A stretch of DNA of 64,000 bases from Stanieria sp. NIES-3757. GTDB taxonomy: Bacteria; Cyanobacteriota; Cyanobacteriia; Cyanobacteriales; Xenococcaceae. Made by a program: the position numbers and the translations under genes. Shown here one piece after another: positions 1 through 9,180 of the stretch; the stretch's first letter is position 1, and each line of letters begins with the position of its first letter. The notes beneath the pieces were generated by a model. The model did no database searches. It had not been told where the DNA came from and was given only the letters and a program-made list of their open reading frames with translations. The DNA is taken from contig AP017375.1 of assembly GCA_002355455.1 (NCBI GenBank), forward strand, positions 1 to 64,000, read 5' to 3'.

Positions 1-87
1 CTTTAAAAGTCAACCCCTTTTTTCAAAAAATTTTGAGTTTTTTTTTAAAGATGGGTTACAAGTAGATTTGACAAGGGTTGTAGGGAT

Positions 88-1605
88 TTAAAAATTTTCA
101 GAAAGAGGCATCCGACCATAAAGATGAACTAGATGTTTTAAATAATCTGTTAATCCTTGATTTAGATATTCAGCGGGATAACGCCACTGCCAGTTACCTT
201 CTGCTTGAGAAGGTGTATTCATTTTTGCTTCTGCTCCCAATCCAAAAGTATCCTGGAGCGGAAAAATAGCCAGATTTCCTACTGAAGCCAAAGCTTGACG
301 AATTAAAGCCCAATGAATTCCCTCGGAACAAAGACATCCTAAATAGTCGATTACTTTAGCTTGTTCTTCGGGGGAACGTTTGTTAAACCAACCTACGGTA
401 GTATCGTTATCGTGAGTGCCAGTGTAAACAATACAGTTGCGATTAACATAGTTATAGGGAAGAAATTGATTAGCCCGATCGCTATCGAAGGCAAACTGTA
501 GTATTTTCATGCCTGGAAAATTAAATTTATCCCTTAAAGCTTCTACTTCTGGTGTAATTACTCCTAAGTCTTCTGCTACGATAGGCAATTCACCAAGTTT
601 TTCTTTAAGAATGGTAAAAAATTTTTCTCCAGGAGCTTTAAGCCATTTGCCATTCATAGCTGTAGTTTCACCTTGTTTGACAGCCCAAAATGCATCAAAA
701 CCACGAAAATGATCGATCCGAATTAAGTCTACATATTCTAAAATCCCTTCTACTCTTGTAATCCACCACTGAAAATCCGTTTTCTCTAATTCTTTCCAGT
801 TGTATACAGGATTGCCCCATAATTGTCCAGTTGCACTAAAGTAATCTGGTGGTACACCAGCCATTAAAGCTGGTTCTCCTGTTTCTTCATCAAGGCAAAA
901 AATTTCTGGATGCGCCCAGACATCGACACTATCGTGAGCAACATAAATGGGAATATCGCCAAAAATTCTGATTTTTTTCTGGTTGGCGTATTTTTTTAAA
1001 AGTTTCCACTGACGAAAAAATTCATATTGGATGAATTTATGAAAGTAAACATCATCTTTTAAGCGAGTAGCCGAATCAATCAAGGCTTCTGGTTGACGAG
1101 AAGCAATAGTTTGTTCCCATTGATTCCAACTAGCACCATGATTAGCTTCTTTTAAAGCCATGAATAAAGCGTAATCATCAAGCCAATCTGCATGGCGATC
1201 GCAAAATTGTTGAAATTGTTGTTGCTGTTTTGCTGAAGCTAGAGCTTTAAACTTGACACTTGCCTTTTTTAATAAAGGCATTTTGGTAGCTATTACTAAA
1301 TCGTAATCTACTTTATGTACTGGAAATTCGGGCAATTCCTTGAAGTCTTCTTCAGTTAATAATCCGTCTTCTTGTAATTGTTTAGGACTAATTAAAAGAG
1401 GATTTCCTGCTAGAGCAGAATAGGATAAGTAGGGAGAATTACCATATCCCGTCGGTCCAATGGGCAGAATTTGCCAGACTTGTTGATAGCTTGCTGACAA
1501 AAAATCAACAAATTGATAAGCACTTTTACCTAAGTCGCCGATACCATAAGGACTGGGTAAAGATGTAGGATGAAGCAAAATCCCGCTAGCTCTTGAGTCA
1601 AACAT
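88..1605 (-). CDS. malQ: 4-alpha-glucanotransferase (amylomaltase)
   Basis: A 505-residue GH77 enzyme that transfers alpha-1,4-glucan segments between malto-oligosaccharides and releases glucose, acting in cytosolic glycogen and maltodextrin metabolism. The N-terminus (SGILLHPTSLPSPYGIGDLG) is the usual start of bacterial amylomaltases. Conserved family blocks follow: FGDIPIYVAHDSVDVW, the nucleophile region VDLIRIDHFRGF, the acid/base region IVAEDLG, and the substrate-binding YTGTHDNDTTVGW. The length is normal for the family (about 500 residues). It stands alone on the minus strand next to the left window edge, with about 390 bases of AT-rich DNA upstream and no obvious partner. The ATG was taken because it sits directly before the conserved N-terminal block. 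The family assignment is secure; physiological role is inferred from the family. Confidence 0.96.
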   Translation of the reverse strand: MFDSRASGILLHPTSLPSPYGIGDLGKSAYQFVDFLSASYQQVWQILPIGPTGYGNSPYLSYSALAGNPLLISPKQLQEDGLLTEEDFKELPEFPVHKVDYDLVIATKMPLLKKASVKFKALASAKQQQQFQQFCDRHADWLDDYALFMALKEANHGASWNQWEQTIASRQPEALIDSATRLKDDVYFHKFIQYEFFRQWKLLKKYANQKKIRIFGDIPIYVAHDSVDVWAHPEIFCLDEETGEPALMAGVPPDYFSATGQLWGNPVYNWKELEKTDFQWWITRVEGILEYVDLIRIDHFRGFDAFWAVKQGETTAMNGKWLKAPGEKFFTILKEKLGELPIVAEDLGVITPEVEALRDKFNFPGMKILQFAFDSDRANQFLPYNYVNRNCIVYTGTHDNDTTVGWFNKRSPEEQAKVIDYLGCLCSEGIHWALIRQALASVGNLAIFPLQDTFGLGAEAKMNTPSQAEGNWQWRYPAEYLNQGLTDYLKHLVHLYGRMPLSENF

Positions 1606-1997
1606 TCATTTTAATTTGAGGGACATAAATTTTTTTTAACATAAAAGTTCTGATGAACGACTAAAGGATTTGTTATATTTTGTTGATAGGGGTTGTTAAA
1701 AATAAATGTAAAATATATCTTTTGATAGAAGCAAAAATTAATTCAATATTCAGTAATTTATAGGACTTAATAAATATTGTTTTCTTCAAAATTTTACTTA
1801 AACTTGAATAAGAATATAAAGTTATTTTTGAATATATTTTCATAAAAAAATAAAATTAATTTAAAAGTAAAACAATTAAACTATAATGCTTTCAAGTTTA
1901 AAAACTATCAATTATGCTAAAAATAATTTCGATAAATTTTAAAAATAGTCGATGTAGTTTTAATTACTGACACTTCAAATTAAGTGGTACCTAACAA
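1606..1997. other. AT-rich divergent intergenic region
   Basis: About 390 bases between the divergent malQ and the GTPase gene. Very AT-rich, with several TATAAT-like stretches. I see no reading frame, RNA gene or strong inverted repeat. It presumably holds both promoters. Confidence 0.5.
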
Positions 1998-3572
1998 ATG
2001 TCTCTTGCGCGTCTACTTACACTTTTTGTAGGTCTTAGTTTAATTCTAGGATTAGGAATTTGGTTAATTACATCGCTTTACCGACTCTATTTACAAATTT
2101 CTTTTACTTCACCATTTCTGGCTAATTTTTTATTATTATTTCTGATTATTTTACTTGCACTCTTAATTTTTGCCTTTATCTATTACTTCAATTTTTACAC
2201 TAATAAAAAATCGCGAACTAAAGTTCGTAAAAATCGTTTAGTCACAAAAATACCAGAAGAAAAAACTCAGGCAGCAGCAGCAAATCTTAAAGCATTAAAA
2301 CAACAAGTAGGACAAATCCAAGATCGGATCGCTCAAGAGGCTTTTTTAAAACGTTCTGAAGAAATAGAAGCTAATCTAGCACGAGGAGAAATCAAAATAG
2401 TAGTTTTTGGTACAGGTTCGGCAGGAAAAACTTCTTTAGTAAACTCTTTAATTGGAGAAATTGTTGGAGAAGTTAATCCAACTATGGGAACTACTAAAGA
2501 AGGAGAAACCTATAGTTTGAAACTTAAGGGTGTAGCAAGAGAAATTTTGATTACTGATACGCCTGGTATTTTAGAGGCAGGAATAGCAGGAACAGAACGA
2601 GGAGAATTAGCTAGACAACTAGCTACAGAAGCGGATTTACTTTTATTTGTAGTTGACAATGATTTACTACAATCGGAATACGAACCATTAAGAACTTTGG
2701 CTGAAATTGGTAAACGTTCATTACTGGTTTTTAATAAGATAGATCTTTACGCTAATGAAGATCGCGAAATTATTCTAAAACAGTTAAAAGAAAAAGTTAC
2801 TAGACTAATTCCTGGTGCTGATGTTATTGCGATCGCAGCTAATCCTCAACCAGTGCAATTAGCGAGTGGAGAAATTATTGAACCAGAACCAGAAATTATT
2901 CCTCTAATTAAAAGATTAGTAGCAGTATTGCGATCGGAAGGGGAAGATTTAATTGCCGATAATATTTTGTTACAATCGCAAAGATTAGGAGATCAAGCCA
3001 GAAAAATTATTGATCGTCAAAGAAAACGACAAGCAGAACGAGTAATCGACCGTTATCAATGGATTGGTGCAGGTGTAATTGCCATGACTCCTTTACCTGT
3101 AGTCGATTTGTTGGCAACCGCAGCAGTGAATGCTCAAATGGTAGTGGAAATCGGTCGTATTTATGGTTGTGAATTAAATGCAGAGACAGGTAAAGATTTA
3201 GCTTTATCTTTAGGTAAGACTCTAGTAAGTTTGGGTGTAGTTAAAGGTGCAGTAGAGATTTTAGCCAAAGCCTTACAATTTCACGTCGCTACTTATATAG
3301 TGGGAAAAGTAATTCAAGCAGTTTCGGCTGCTTATTTAACTCGGATTGCGGGTAAAAGTTTTATAGAATATTTCCGTCACGATCAAGATTGGGGTGATGG
3401 AGGAATTACAGAAGTAGTGCAGCGACAGTTTCAGTTGAGTCGTCGGGATGAATTTGTTAAATCTTTTGTCAAAGATGCGATCGCAAAAGTAGTCCAACCT
3501 CTCACGGGTAATTGGCAAGAAGAAGAAGCAGAAACTCTAGAATTAGAAGCGAGATTGGAAGATGATTGGTAA
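1998..3572 (+). CDS. Membrane-anchored Era/YcjF-like GTPase with DUF697 domain
   Basis: A 524-residue protein with two N-terminal membrane segments (about residues 5-28 and 40-68), a lysine/arginine-rich linker, then a TrmE-Era-EngA-YihA-type GTPase domain. The G1 P-loop is GTGSAGKTS (about residue 138), followed by a switch threonine (PTMGTTKEG), G3 DTPG and G4 NKID. The C-terminal part, after about residue 345, resembles DUF697 with hydrophobic stretches such as GAGVIAMTPLPVVDLLA. Membrane GTPases of this type are common in cyanobacteria, but their cellular role is not established; the fold suggests a regulatory or membrane-remodelling switch. No operon partner is visible: the downstream 600 bases hold only a decayed gene on the other strand. 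GTPase activity is well supported by the motifs; function beyond that is unknown. Confidence 0.85.
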   Translation: MSLARLLTLFVGLSLILGLGIWLITSLYRLYLQISFTSPFLANFLLLFLIILLALLIFAFIYYFNFYTNKKSRTKVRKNRLVTKIPEEKTQAAAANLKALKQQVGQIQDRIAQEAFLKRSEEIEANLARGEIKIVVFGTGSAGKTSLVNSLIGEIVGEVNPTMGTTKEGETYSLKLKGVAREILITDTPGILEAGIAGTERGELARQLATEADLLLFVVDNDLLQSEYEPLRTLAEIGKRSLLVFNKIDLYANEDREIILKQLKEKVTRLIPGADVIAIAANPQPVQLASGEIIEPEPEIIPLIKRLVAVLRSEGEDLIADNILLQSQRLGDQARKIIDRQRKRQAERVIDRYQWIGAGVIAMTPLPVVDLLATAAVNAQMVVEIGRIYGCELNAETGKDLALSLGKTLVSLGVVKGAVEILAKALQFHVATYIVGKVIQAVSAAYLTRIAGKSFIEYFRHDQDWGDGGITEVVQRQFQLSRRDEFVKSFVKDAIAKVVQPLTGNWQEEEAETLELEARLEDDW

Positions 3573-3589
3573 ATTTGGTTTAATCAAAT

Positions 3590-3840
3590 AAAGCTTTTTC
3601 ATAAACTACTTTGATTTTAGCTGCGATCGCTGGTCAAGCATAATTATCTCGAACATAAGCCTGACAAACATTGCTAGCTGGAAGCTGACGTTCACTCGAT
3701 CAAGCTTCTATAATTCCTTGAGCTAATTTATCTACAGAAGAATTTTTTAGCAGTAAATCTGGACAGTAAATGACTAAAGTATCTCATTACTTTTGATTTT
3801 TACCACAGTAGTGCTGATACCGAGCATTTATTTTAAAGCG
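3590..3840 (-). pseudogene. Decayed C-terminus of a GT4-type glycosyltransferase
   Basis: Reading leftwards from about 3840 gives a protein-like frame ending at a TAA at 3590-3592. It includes TLVIYCPDLLLKNSSVDKLA, GIIEA, a TGA, SSERQLPASNVCQAYVRDNY, A, a TGA, PAIAAKIKVVYEKALFD. The end resembles the GT4 C-terminus, where 'NYSWEAIA...VY' is usual, so the second TGA sits where a tryptophan (TGG) is expected. TAA and TGA also occur in tandem at 3784-3789. No intact upstream part exists. I read this as the remnant of a glycosyltransferase; the exact family is an inference from a short stretch. Confidence 0.5.
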
Positions 3841-4182
3841 ATCGCTATAATGAATTCAGAGCGCTCAAAATTAAAAACTAATCAAATGTTTTCTCTGTAA
3901 CAAAATGAGTATTGCTTAACTTAAATTAATTTTAGGGAGCGCAAATCATTTTAATTCAATCCCTAGGCATTAATTTTTGTAAAGTATCATTGCAAATAAT
4001 TTATGATTGTAGCTAAATTAAATCATCACAATATTTTGTTACATCTTATTCTCATCAATCACAGAGAGCAAGAACTGACAAGAAATTTTAGATTTGAAGT
4101 TAAGAATAATGAGCGCATCTACATGATTTGTAGGTCATAGCGTAATTGTTGATTTTTTAAAGATTTCTGGAGGAAAAGGAAA

Positions 4183-4722
4183 ATGTTAGACAAGCTATTT
4201 GGTGGTAAATCGAAAAAGCAAAATGGATTTTACCTGGAATTAAAAGAAGATATAGCTGAATCAGTTAGTAATATTGTTCCTGCTGTTAAAGAAACTGTTG
4301 GAGAAAAAGTATCTGCTGTTAAAGAAACCGTAGAGGAAAAGGTATCTGCTGTTAAAGAAACTGTTGGAGAAAAAATAGCGGATAATAAACCAACTTCTAC
4401 CAAGGTTGTCGAAGAAAAGAAAACCAAAACTTCAACTAAAAAGAAAGCAGCTAAAAAAGCTTCGGTTAAGAGTAGCGAAAAACCATCTACAGAAAGTAAT
4501 AATGGTCAAGTTACTCAAGCTAGTTCTAGTGCATCTTATTCAGAAACCCCAGCTTGGGTAAAAGCGATGTACAAGCAAAATATCCAGCAGGAAACTGAGT
4601 CAGAAACAAGTTTTGCTACCGATAATTTAATGCCTCTTCCTAACAAATCTCGTCGTCGTCCAGGTCCTAGTTTAAATATGTTTAAAGACATGGCGCGTCA
4701 AACAAAATCGTCTAAATTTTAA
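4183..4722 (+). CDS. Uncharacterised lysine-rich protein with 11-residue tandem repeats
   Basis: A 179-residue hydrophilic protein with no signal peptide or membrane segment. After a short head (MLDKLFGGKSKKQ) come three 11-residue units of the type SAVKETVGEKV (residues 33-65), encoded by 33-bp tandem repeats and predicted to form an amphipathic helix. A lysine/serine-rich low-complexity middle follows. The tail has a more conserved-looking segment with LMPLPNKSRRRPGPSLNMF and KDMARQ. I recognise the tail as resembling cyanobacterial hypothetical proteins but know no function. The ATG at 4183 is preceded by a strong GGAGGAAAAGGAAA, and a clean terminator follows at 4764, so this is a well-expressed single-gene unit. 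The repeat resembles LEA-like 11-mers, which is a weak clue only. Confidence 0.75.
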   Translation: MLDKLFGGKSKKQNGFYLELKEDIAESVSNIVPAVKETVGEKVSAVKETVEEKVSAVKETVGEKIADNKPTSTKVVEEKKTKTSTKKKAAKKASVKSSEKPSTESNNGQVTQASSSASYSETPAWVKAMYKQNIQQETESETSFATDNLMPLPNKSRRRPGPSLNMFKDMARQTKSSKF

Positions 4723-4763
4723 GTCCAATTAATCAGATCGAATTTACACTTACTCAGTTCAAT

Positions 4764-4788
4764 CCAGGCAATAATGCCTGGTTTTTTT
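4764..4788 (+). terminator. Rho-independent terminator after the repeat protein
   Basis: A perfect 7-bp stem CCAGGCA/TGCCTGG with an ATAA loop is followed by seven T. It lies 42 bases after the stop codon of the upstream plus-strand gene and just outside the end of the convergent hoxW gene. Confidence 0.9.
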
Positions 4789-5231
4789 CATTTAATTGTA
4801 GTAAGTAAAGATTCAATTTTTTTTACTGCTTCAGTAATACCATGTTGAGTAAGAGGTGAAAGACAATCTCCTAAATCAAAATTTTCACCTGGGACTGTAA
4901 TTAACCATGCTTGGGGACAATAATTATAAAGAGTTTGAGCTAAAGTTAAAAGTACTCGAGGATTGCTAATATGGCTTTCAATTTTACTAGGATTGGCGAG
5001 AGGTTCTAAACAATAAGTCTTAATTTTTGGACTAGCTGAAGCAAGATAAGCATCAACAAAAATAACTAATTCTGTTTCTGCAATATCGGCAGCTAATTCT
5101 GGTGTAAGTTGATGGGTAGAGATAACCCGCAAATTTTTTAAATTCCAATTGGCAACCTCTTCAGCAACTAATTGTCCTGCACCATCATCACTTCTTAAAG
5201 TATTACCGTAACCAATAATTAAACATTTCAT
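4788..5231 (-). CDS. hoxW: NiFe hydrogenase maturation protease HoxW
   Basis: A 147-residue member of the HyaD/HybD/HoxW endopeptidase family (M52), which removes the C-terminal extension of the hydrogenase large subunit after nickel insertion. Diagnostic features are the N-terminal block IGYGNTLRSDDGAGQLVAEE with the nickel-sensing Asp, and the later VIFVDAYLAS segment. The frame is open further upstream to 5387, but the preceding translation does not look like the family; the ATG at 5231 places MKCLIIGYGN at the N-terminus, as in homologues. HoxH, its expected substrate, is encoded 1.8 kb away on the same strand, separated by two unrelated genes. Assignment to HoxW rather than HupW rests on the nearby hox operon. 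Confidence 0.88.
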   Translation of the reverse strand: MKCLIIGYGNTLRSDDGAGQLVAEEVANWNLKNLRVISTHQLTPELAADIAETELVIFVDAYLASASPKIKTYCLEPLANPSKIESHISNPRVLLTLAQTLYNYCPQAWLITVPGENFDLGDCLSPLTQHGITEAVKKIESLLTTIK

Positions 5232-5520
5232 GAATGATGTATTATTAAATCTATAACTTTTAACACTATTCAATTCTGACTTCTTTTTTTTGTTTATAAA
5301 GAGTACGAGTTGGCTCGATCTTATTTTGTGTGATTGGTCTAAAAATATGTGATCGCCAGGATAAAATCGCTTCAATATGTTTAGCAATATTATTCCAACC
5401 TTAACTAAAATTTAACTCTACTTCCATTCCAGCAGATTGTAAAAATTAAGTAATTAAATCTATATTTTTTAGGTTTTATAAATCCAAAAATGTCAAATAT
5501 AGTAAAAATATTAATTATGA

Positions 5521-5946
5521 TTAAAAGGCAGAAAAACCTTGGTATTTATTTAAAAATTTTTCTAATCCCCATTGAGCAAATTTTTCTTGATTCCAGTCTT
5601 CATTTTCTACTATTGATTGTTGGTGTGGATTAATCATATAAGTTTGAGTTTCGACAAGAAAAGTATCAGCTAAAAGACAATTCACTCTAATGCGAATATA
5701 TTGATTTCCTTCAAAAAGGTCTAACCTTTTTAAATCTTGAAAAGACACATTAAAATATACGATTCCCTCTACAAAATCTTCTTGTTTAGTACTAATAAGA
5801 CCAGGATATTCTTCATTTTTAATCTTTTTTCTGCCGTAGCCAAATATTCTTGCCTGTTGTTGTTGATATTTACCTTCAACAACTAAATCCCAGACTTTAG
5901 GATACATTAAAGAGCCATAACAAAAAATATTTACTGAATTGTTCAT
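5521..5946 (-). CDS. Gamma-glutamylcyclotransferase/AIG2-like protein
   Basis: A 141-residue protein of the GGCT-like (AIG2) fold. The opening NIFCYGSLMYPKVWD contains the family's YGSL substrate loop, followed by RIFGYGRKKI and EEYPGLI and a VEGIVYFNVSFQDLKRLDLFEG segment typical of this fold. Members cleave gamma-glutamyl or related peptide bonds, but many bacterial ones have unknown substrates. A longer frame begins 24 bases upstream; I chose the ATG at 5946 because AGGAGA lies just before it and homologues begin close to the YGSL motif. Neighbours give no functional hint. The fold call is good; the reaction is inferred. Confidence 0.8.
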   Translation of the reverse strand: MNNSVNIFCYGSLMYPKVWDLVVEGKYQQQQARIFGYGRKKIKNEEYPGLISTKQEDFVEGIVYFNVSFQDLKRLDLFEGNQYIRIRVNCLLADTFLVETQTYMINPHQQSIVENEDWNQEKFAQWGLEKFLNKYQGFSAF

Positions 5947-6105
5947 TGCTATTCTCCTAAAACGTTTCAATTAGAATTATGGACAGAAATATAAAATTTT
6001 TAATACTTTTTCAACTTAACAAACACTTCTTTTGATAGAGGTTGGCAATCAATGATTTTGTTATAATTCAATAGGTTAATCAACTTTTTATTACAAAATT
6101 TACTC

Positions 6106-6849
6106 TTGATTTTAGATAAACTTTGGTTTTATTGCGTCGCCTTTATCCTAATTATTCTTGGCAGATACTTTCTGATTGCTGGGGGGACTTACTTACTCTT
6201 CTACTCAGTTTTGGGAAAATTTTTCGTTAAACAGCGATCGCTTCGGAAAACGCCCAAATGGGAATCAATTCAAAAAGATATTAAATTATCTTTGATTTCA
6301 ACAGTGGTTTTTGGTTTGTGTGCAGCATTTATCATGTCTGAGTATGATTTAGGATTAACCCTGTTATATAGTGACTTTAGCAAATATGGGTTATGGTATC
6401 TGGGAATAAGCTTTTTAGGAGTTTTGATTCTCCAAGATACTTATTTTTACTTTATTCATCGGCTGTTTCACAATTCCTTATTTTTTAAATGGTTACATCA
6501 AGGTCATCATGGTTCTCGCGAACCTACACCTTGGACATCCTTTGCCTTCGATCCACCTGAAGCGATCATACAGACATTGTTTTTTTTAGTGATAGTTTTT
6601 GTTATGCCACTTCATTTCATTACTGTAATTGCTGCACTAATCACCATGACTGTCTGGGCAGTATTTACCCATCTTGGTTTTGAAATATTTCCTTCATCTT
6701 TTCCTCGTCATTGGTTAGGAAAGTGGTTAATTGGTCCGACGCATCATTCAACTCATCATCGCAAGTACACAGTGCATTACGGACTTTATTTTACTTGGTG
6801 GGACAAATTGCTGAATACTCACGATCCTAATTATGACCATTGGCATTAA
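6106..6849 (+). CDS. Sterol desaturase/fatty acid hydroxylase family membrane protein
   Basis: A 247-residue integral membrane di-iron oxygenase candidate. It has hydrophobic segments at about residues 5-30, 60-80 and 95-115, and the three histidine clusters of the family: HRLFH (with preceding YFYFI), HQGHH, and GPTHHSTHH followed by HYGLYFTWWDKL. These ligate two irons and hydroxylate or desaturate lipid substrates at the membrane. Cyanobacterial relatives include carotenoid and lipid hydroxylases; the substrate here cannot be told from sequence. No suitable ATG is found at the N-terminus, so the start is the TTG at 6106. It is convergent with hoxH and seems unrelated to hydrogenase function. 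Confidence 0.85.
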   Translation: MILDKLWFYCVAFILIILGRYFLIAGGTYLLFYSVLGKFFVKQRSLRKTPKWESIQKDIKLSLISTVVFGLCAAFIMSEYDLGLTLLYSDFSKYGLWYLGISFLGVLILQDTYFYFIHRLFHNSLFFKWLHQGHHGSREPTPWTSFAFDPPEAIIQTLFFLVIVFVMPLHFITVIAALITMTVWAVFTHLGFEIFPSSFPRHWLGKWLIGPTHHSTHHRKYTVHYGLYFTWWDKLLNTHDPNYDHWH

Positions 6850-6972
6850 ACAGGAAACTTGTGGTAGAAGTTAGGCAAAAAGGCAATCTAACCAGAAATC
6901 CTTTCCCCATTAGCAATTGGGGTAAAATTAATTGCAATCCTTTGCGATCGCGATCATAGGGAGTAAACTCCT

Positions 6973-7004
6973 CGCGAATGTGCCTCGGCTTTGCCGAGAT
7001 CGCG
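6973..7004. repeat. Short nested palindrome (CTCGGC-TTT-GCCGAG)
   Basis: Perfect 6-bp arms CTCGGC/GCCGAG around TTT, with outer CGCG arms. A near-identical core (TTC loop) occurs at 42905-42939. It lies between two convergent genes and is probably a copy of a small dispersed repeat; it could also help end transcription. Confidence 0.6.
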
Positions 7005-7035
7005 TTTTTAAGCAAGAGATTGAGCAAAAGTATTT

Positions 7036-8460
7036 TTAATTCCGCCACACTTGATTTAACACTTTTCCATCCGCCCCAATTAATTCAACTTGTAAAGGCA
7101 TTTGCCCTGTTGCGTGAGTAGAACAACTCAAACAAGGATCGAAAGCGCGAATTCCTGCCTCTACTCGATTAAGCATTCCTTCAGTAATTTCTGTACCTTG
7201 AATATAGTGTTTAGCAATTTGGGTAATAGTTTTATTCATTGCCAAATTGTTTTGTCCTGTGGCAATAATCAAATTAACTTTTTTAATTAAGCCATTTTCA
7301 TCGACTTGGTAGTGATGGAATAAAGTACCTCTTGGAGCTTCACTAACACCAATACCTTCAAGTTGATTGATACCACCAGTGGCGCGAGTTCGGTTAGAAG
7401 TGAGATCTGGATCGTCGATTAATTGTTCAATTCTTTCTAAAGCTGCTAAAATCTCCAGCAAACGAGCATAGTGATAGTAAAAAGAAGAAGTAGCTACACC
7501 TCCAGCACGCTGGCGAAATTCTTGTAACTCTCGGTCTGCTTCTGGCGTACCAAAATGAGAACAAATATTGACTCTTGCTAAAGGTCCAACTCGATAAATA
7601 CCATCAGGATAGCCTAAAGGTTTGTAGTAAGGAAATTTGAGATAAGACCAAGGTTCGACAGCTTCACCTAAATAATCTTGATAATCATCTTCGTTTAAAC
7701 TATCAGCAACAATTTTGGCATCACTATCAGTAAAGCGAATCTGCCCACCGTAATGTTCCCATTCACCGTTTTTACCCACTAAACCCATAAACAAAGAACG
7801 AAATTGACCAAATTGTTCAACTTCAGTTTGAAAACGGTTTAACAAATCTTTAAATAAATTAAGTGCCAGATTGAGAGTTTGACGAGATTCAGGCAAGCGA
7901 TCGCGTATCCATGTTCTACCTTCTTCTGATAAAGGGGTTCTTACACCACCAGGAACTGCCCAAGCAGCATGAATTTTTCTTGCCCCTAACAATTCAATTA
8001 CAGTCTGTCCGAACTGTCGTAAGCGAATACCTGCACGTGCTAGTTCAGGATCGCTAGCAATTAAACCAAAGACATTTCTTTTAGCAGGATCACTGTCCCA
8101 ACCCAAAAGAAAATCAGGACTACTAAGATGGAAAAAGGAAAGAGCGTGTGATTGAGTAATTTGACCCAAATTCATTAATCTTCGCAGTTTTTCGCCAGCA
8201 GGAGGAATTTTAACTGCTAAAATCTTATCCCCTGTTTTCGCCGATGCTAGTAGATGACTGACTGGGCAAATTCCGCAAATACGGGCGGTAATACCTGCCA
8301 TTTCCGTAAAAGGTCGACCTTCACAGAATTTTTCAAAACCTCGATACTCAACTACATGAAAACGGGCATCATCAACTTCACCTCGATCATCTAGGTAAAT
8401 TGAAATTTTGGCATGACCTTCGATCCGAGTTACGGGGTCAATAATAACTGTTTTAGCCAT
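7036..8460 (-). CDS. hoxH: Bidirectional NiFe hydrogenase large subunit HoxH
   Basis: A 474-residue catalytic subunit carrying the NiFe(CN)2CO centre that interconverts protons and H2 in the cytosolic Hox complex. The L1 ligand motif [10 protein letters not shown] gives Cys62 and Cys65, and the C-terminal L2 motif DPCLSCSTH gives Cys443 and Cys446. After His449 there are 25 residues, the extension that HoxW should remove on maturation. The N-terminus [15 protein letters not shown] is characteristic. It is the last gene of hoxE-F-U-Y-H, 56 bases after hoxY. AGGAC lies upstream of the ATG. No frameshift or missing ligand is seen, so the enzyme should be functional if matured. Confidence 0.97.
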   Translation of the reverse strand: MAKTVIIDPVTRIEGHAKISIYLDDRGEVDDARFHVVEYRGFEKFCEGRPFTEMAGITARICGICPVSHLLASAKTGDKILAVKIPPAGEKLRRLMNLGQITQSHALSFFHLSSPDFLLGWDSDPAKRNVFGLIASDPELARAGIRLRQFGQTVIELLGARKIHAAWAVPGGVRTPLSEEGRTWIRDRLPESRQTLNLALNLFKDLLNRFQTEVEQFGQFRSLFMGLVGKNGEWEHYGGQIRFTDSDAKIVADSLNEDDYQDYLGEAVEPWSYLKFPYYKPLGYPDGIYRVGPLARVNICSHFGTPEADRELQEFRQRAGGVATSSFYYHYARLLEILAALERIEQLIDDPDLTSNRTRATGGINQLEGIGVSEAPRGTLFHHYQVDENGLIKKVNLIIATGQNNLAMNKTITQIAKHYIQGTEITEGMLNRVEAGIRAFDPCLSCSTHATGQMPLQVELIGADGKVLNQVWRN

Positions 8461-8516
8461 AGTTTTGTCCTTCGTCTTTCGTTTTTTGTGGTTTGTTTTG
8501 TGTTTATTACCAATAA

Positions 8517-9065
8517 CTAACCAAACTTAATCATGTCTCTGCCTTCCATCTTGGGTTTTTCTCCCTTCAGTAAGGGTTCGATGGTGGCTTTAATCCGATG
8601 GGCATCGGGAGGACATCCAGGCATATAAATATCTACTGGCACAACTTCGTGAACAGGAAGCACTCGATCTAACAACTCTGGAACAATTCCTGGTGCGTAA
8701 GGTAATTGGGGTGTTTCATCTGCTAATTCCAAATAGCCCCTTCTTAAGACTGGTTCAGAACCGCCCAACATATTCCGCATCGCTGGCACATTAGCAGTTA
8801 CAGCACAATCACCAAAAGAAACAAGGGTTTTGGTTCTCTTTCTAATTAAGTGAATTAATTCCAAGTTATCCTCGTTAGCGACTCCACCTTCAACTAAACA
8901 CACATCAACCCCTTCTGGATATTCCTTAAGATCTGAACCGACAGGACTATAAACCACCTCAACATACTCAGCTAGTTCAATTAACCATTCATCCAGATCC
9001 AGAAATGACATATGACATCCCGAACAACCAGCCAACCAAACCGTAGCGAATTTAATCTTACTCAT
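8517..9065 (-). CDS. hoxY: Bidirectional NiFe hydrogenase small subunit HoxY
   Basis: A 182-residue small subunit that holds the proximal Fe-S cluster and passes electrons between HoxH and the diaphorase part. Cluster-binding cysteines are visible in [15 protein letters not shown] (Cys14, Cys17), [11 protein letters not shown] and YMPGCPPDA. The protein is short because Hox-type small subunits lack the medial and distal cluster domain and the Tat signal, which agrees with a cytosolic enzyme. It sits between hoxU and hoxH. The 115 bases before it, after hoxU, contain no recognisable gene, unlike operons in some cyanobacteria where extra frames occur here. Confidence 0.96.
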   Translation of the reverse strand: MSKIKFATVWLAGCSGCHMSFLDLDEWLIELAEYVEVVYSPVGSDLKEYPEGVDVCLVEGGVANEDNLELIHLIRKRTKTLVSFGDCAVTANVPAMRNMLGGSEPVLRRGYLELADETPQLPYAPGIVPELLDRVLPVHEVVPVDIYMPGCPPDAHRIKATIEPLLKGEKPKMEGRDMIKFG

Positions 9066-9180
9066 TTGTTTTTTGTCCTCTATTCTTTATTCTTGGTTGC
9101 TAGTAATTAATACAAAAGTTCTGATATCAATCGAGTGAAGTACAAAATTGATTGCGCTGTAACTGAGTAACTGATCACTG

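Noticed and set aside
5388-5520. Protein-like fragment on the minus strand upstream of hoxW (AGMEVELNFS, stop, GWNNIAKHIEAIL)
   Set aside because: It may be a decayed gene, but it is too short and interrupted to assign a family.
9066-9180. Possible extra gene between hoxU and hoxY
   Set aside because: Some cyanobacteria have frames here, but this gap is only 115 bases with no frame of its own.
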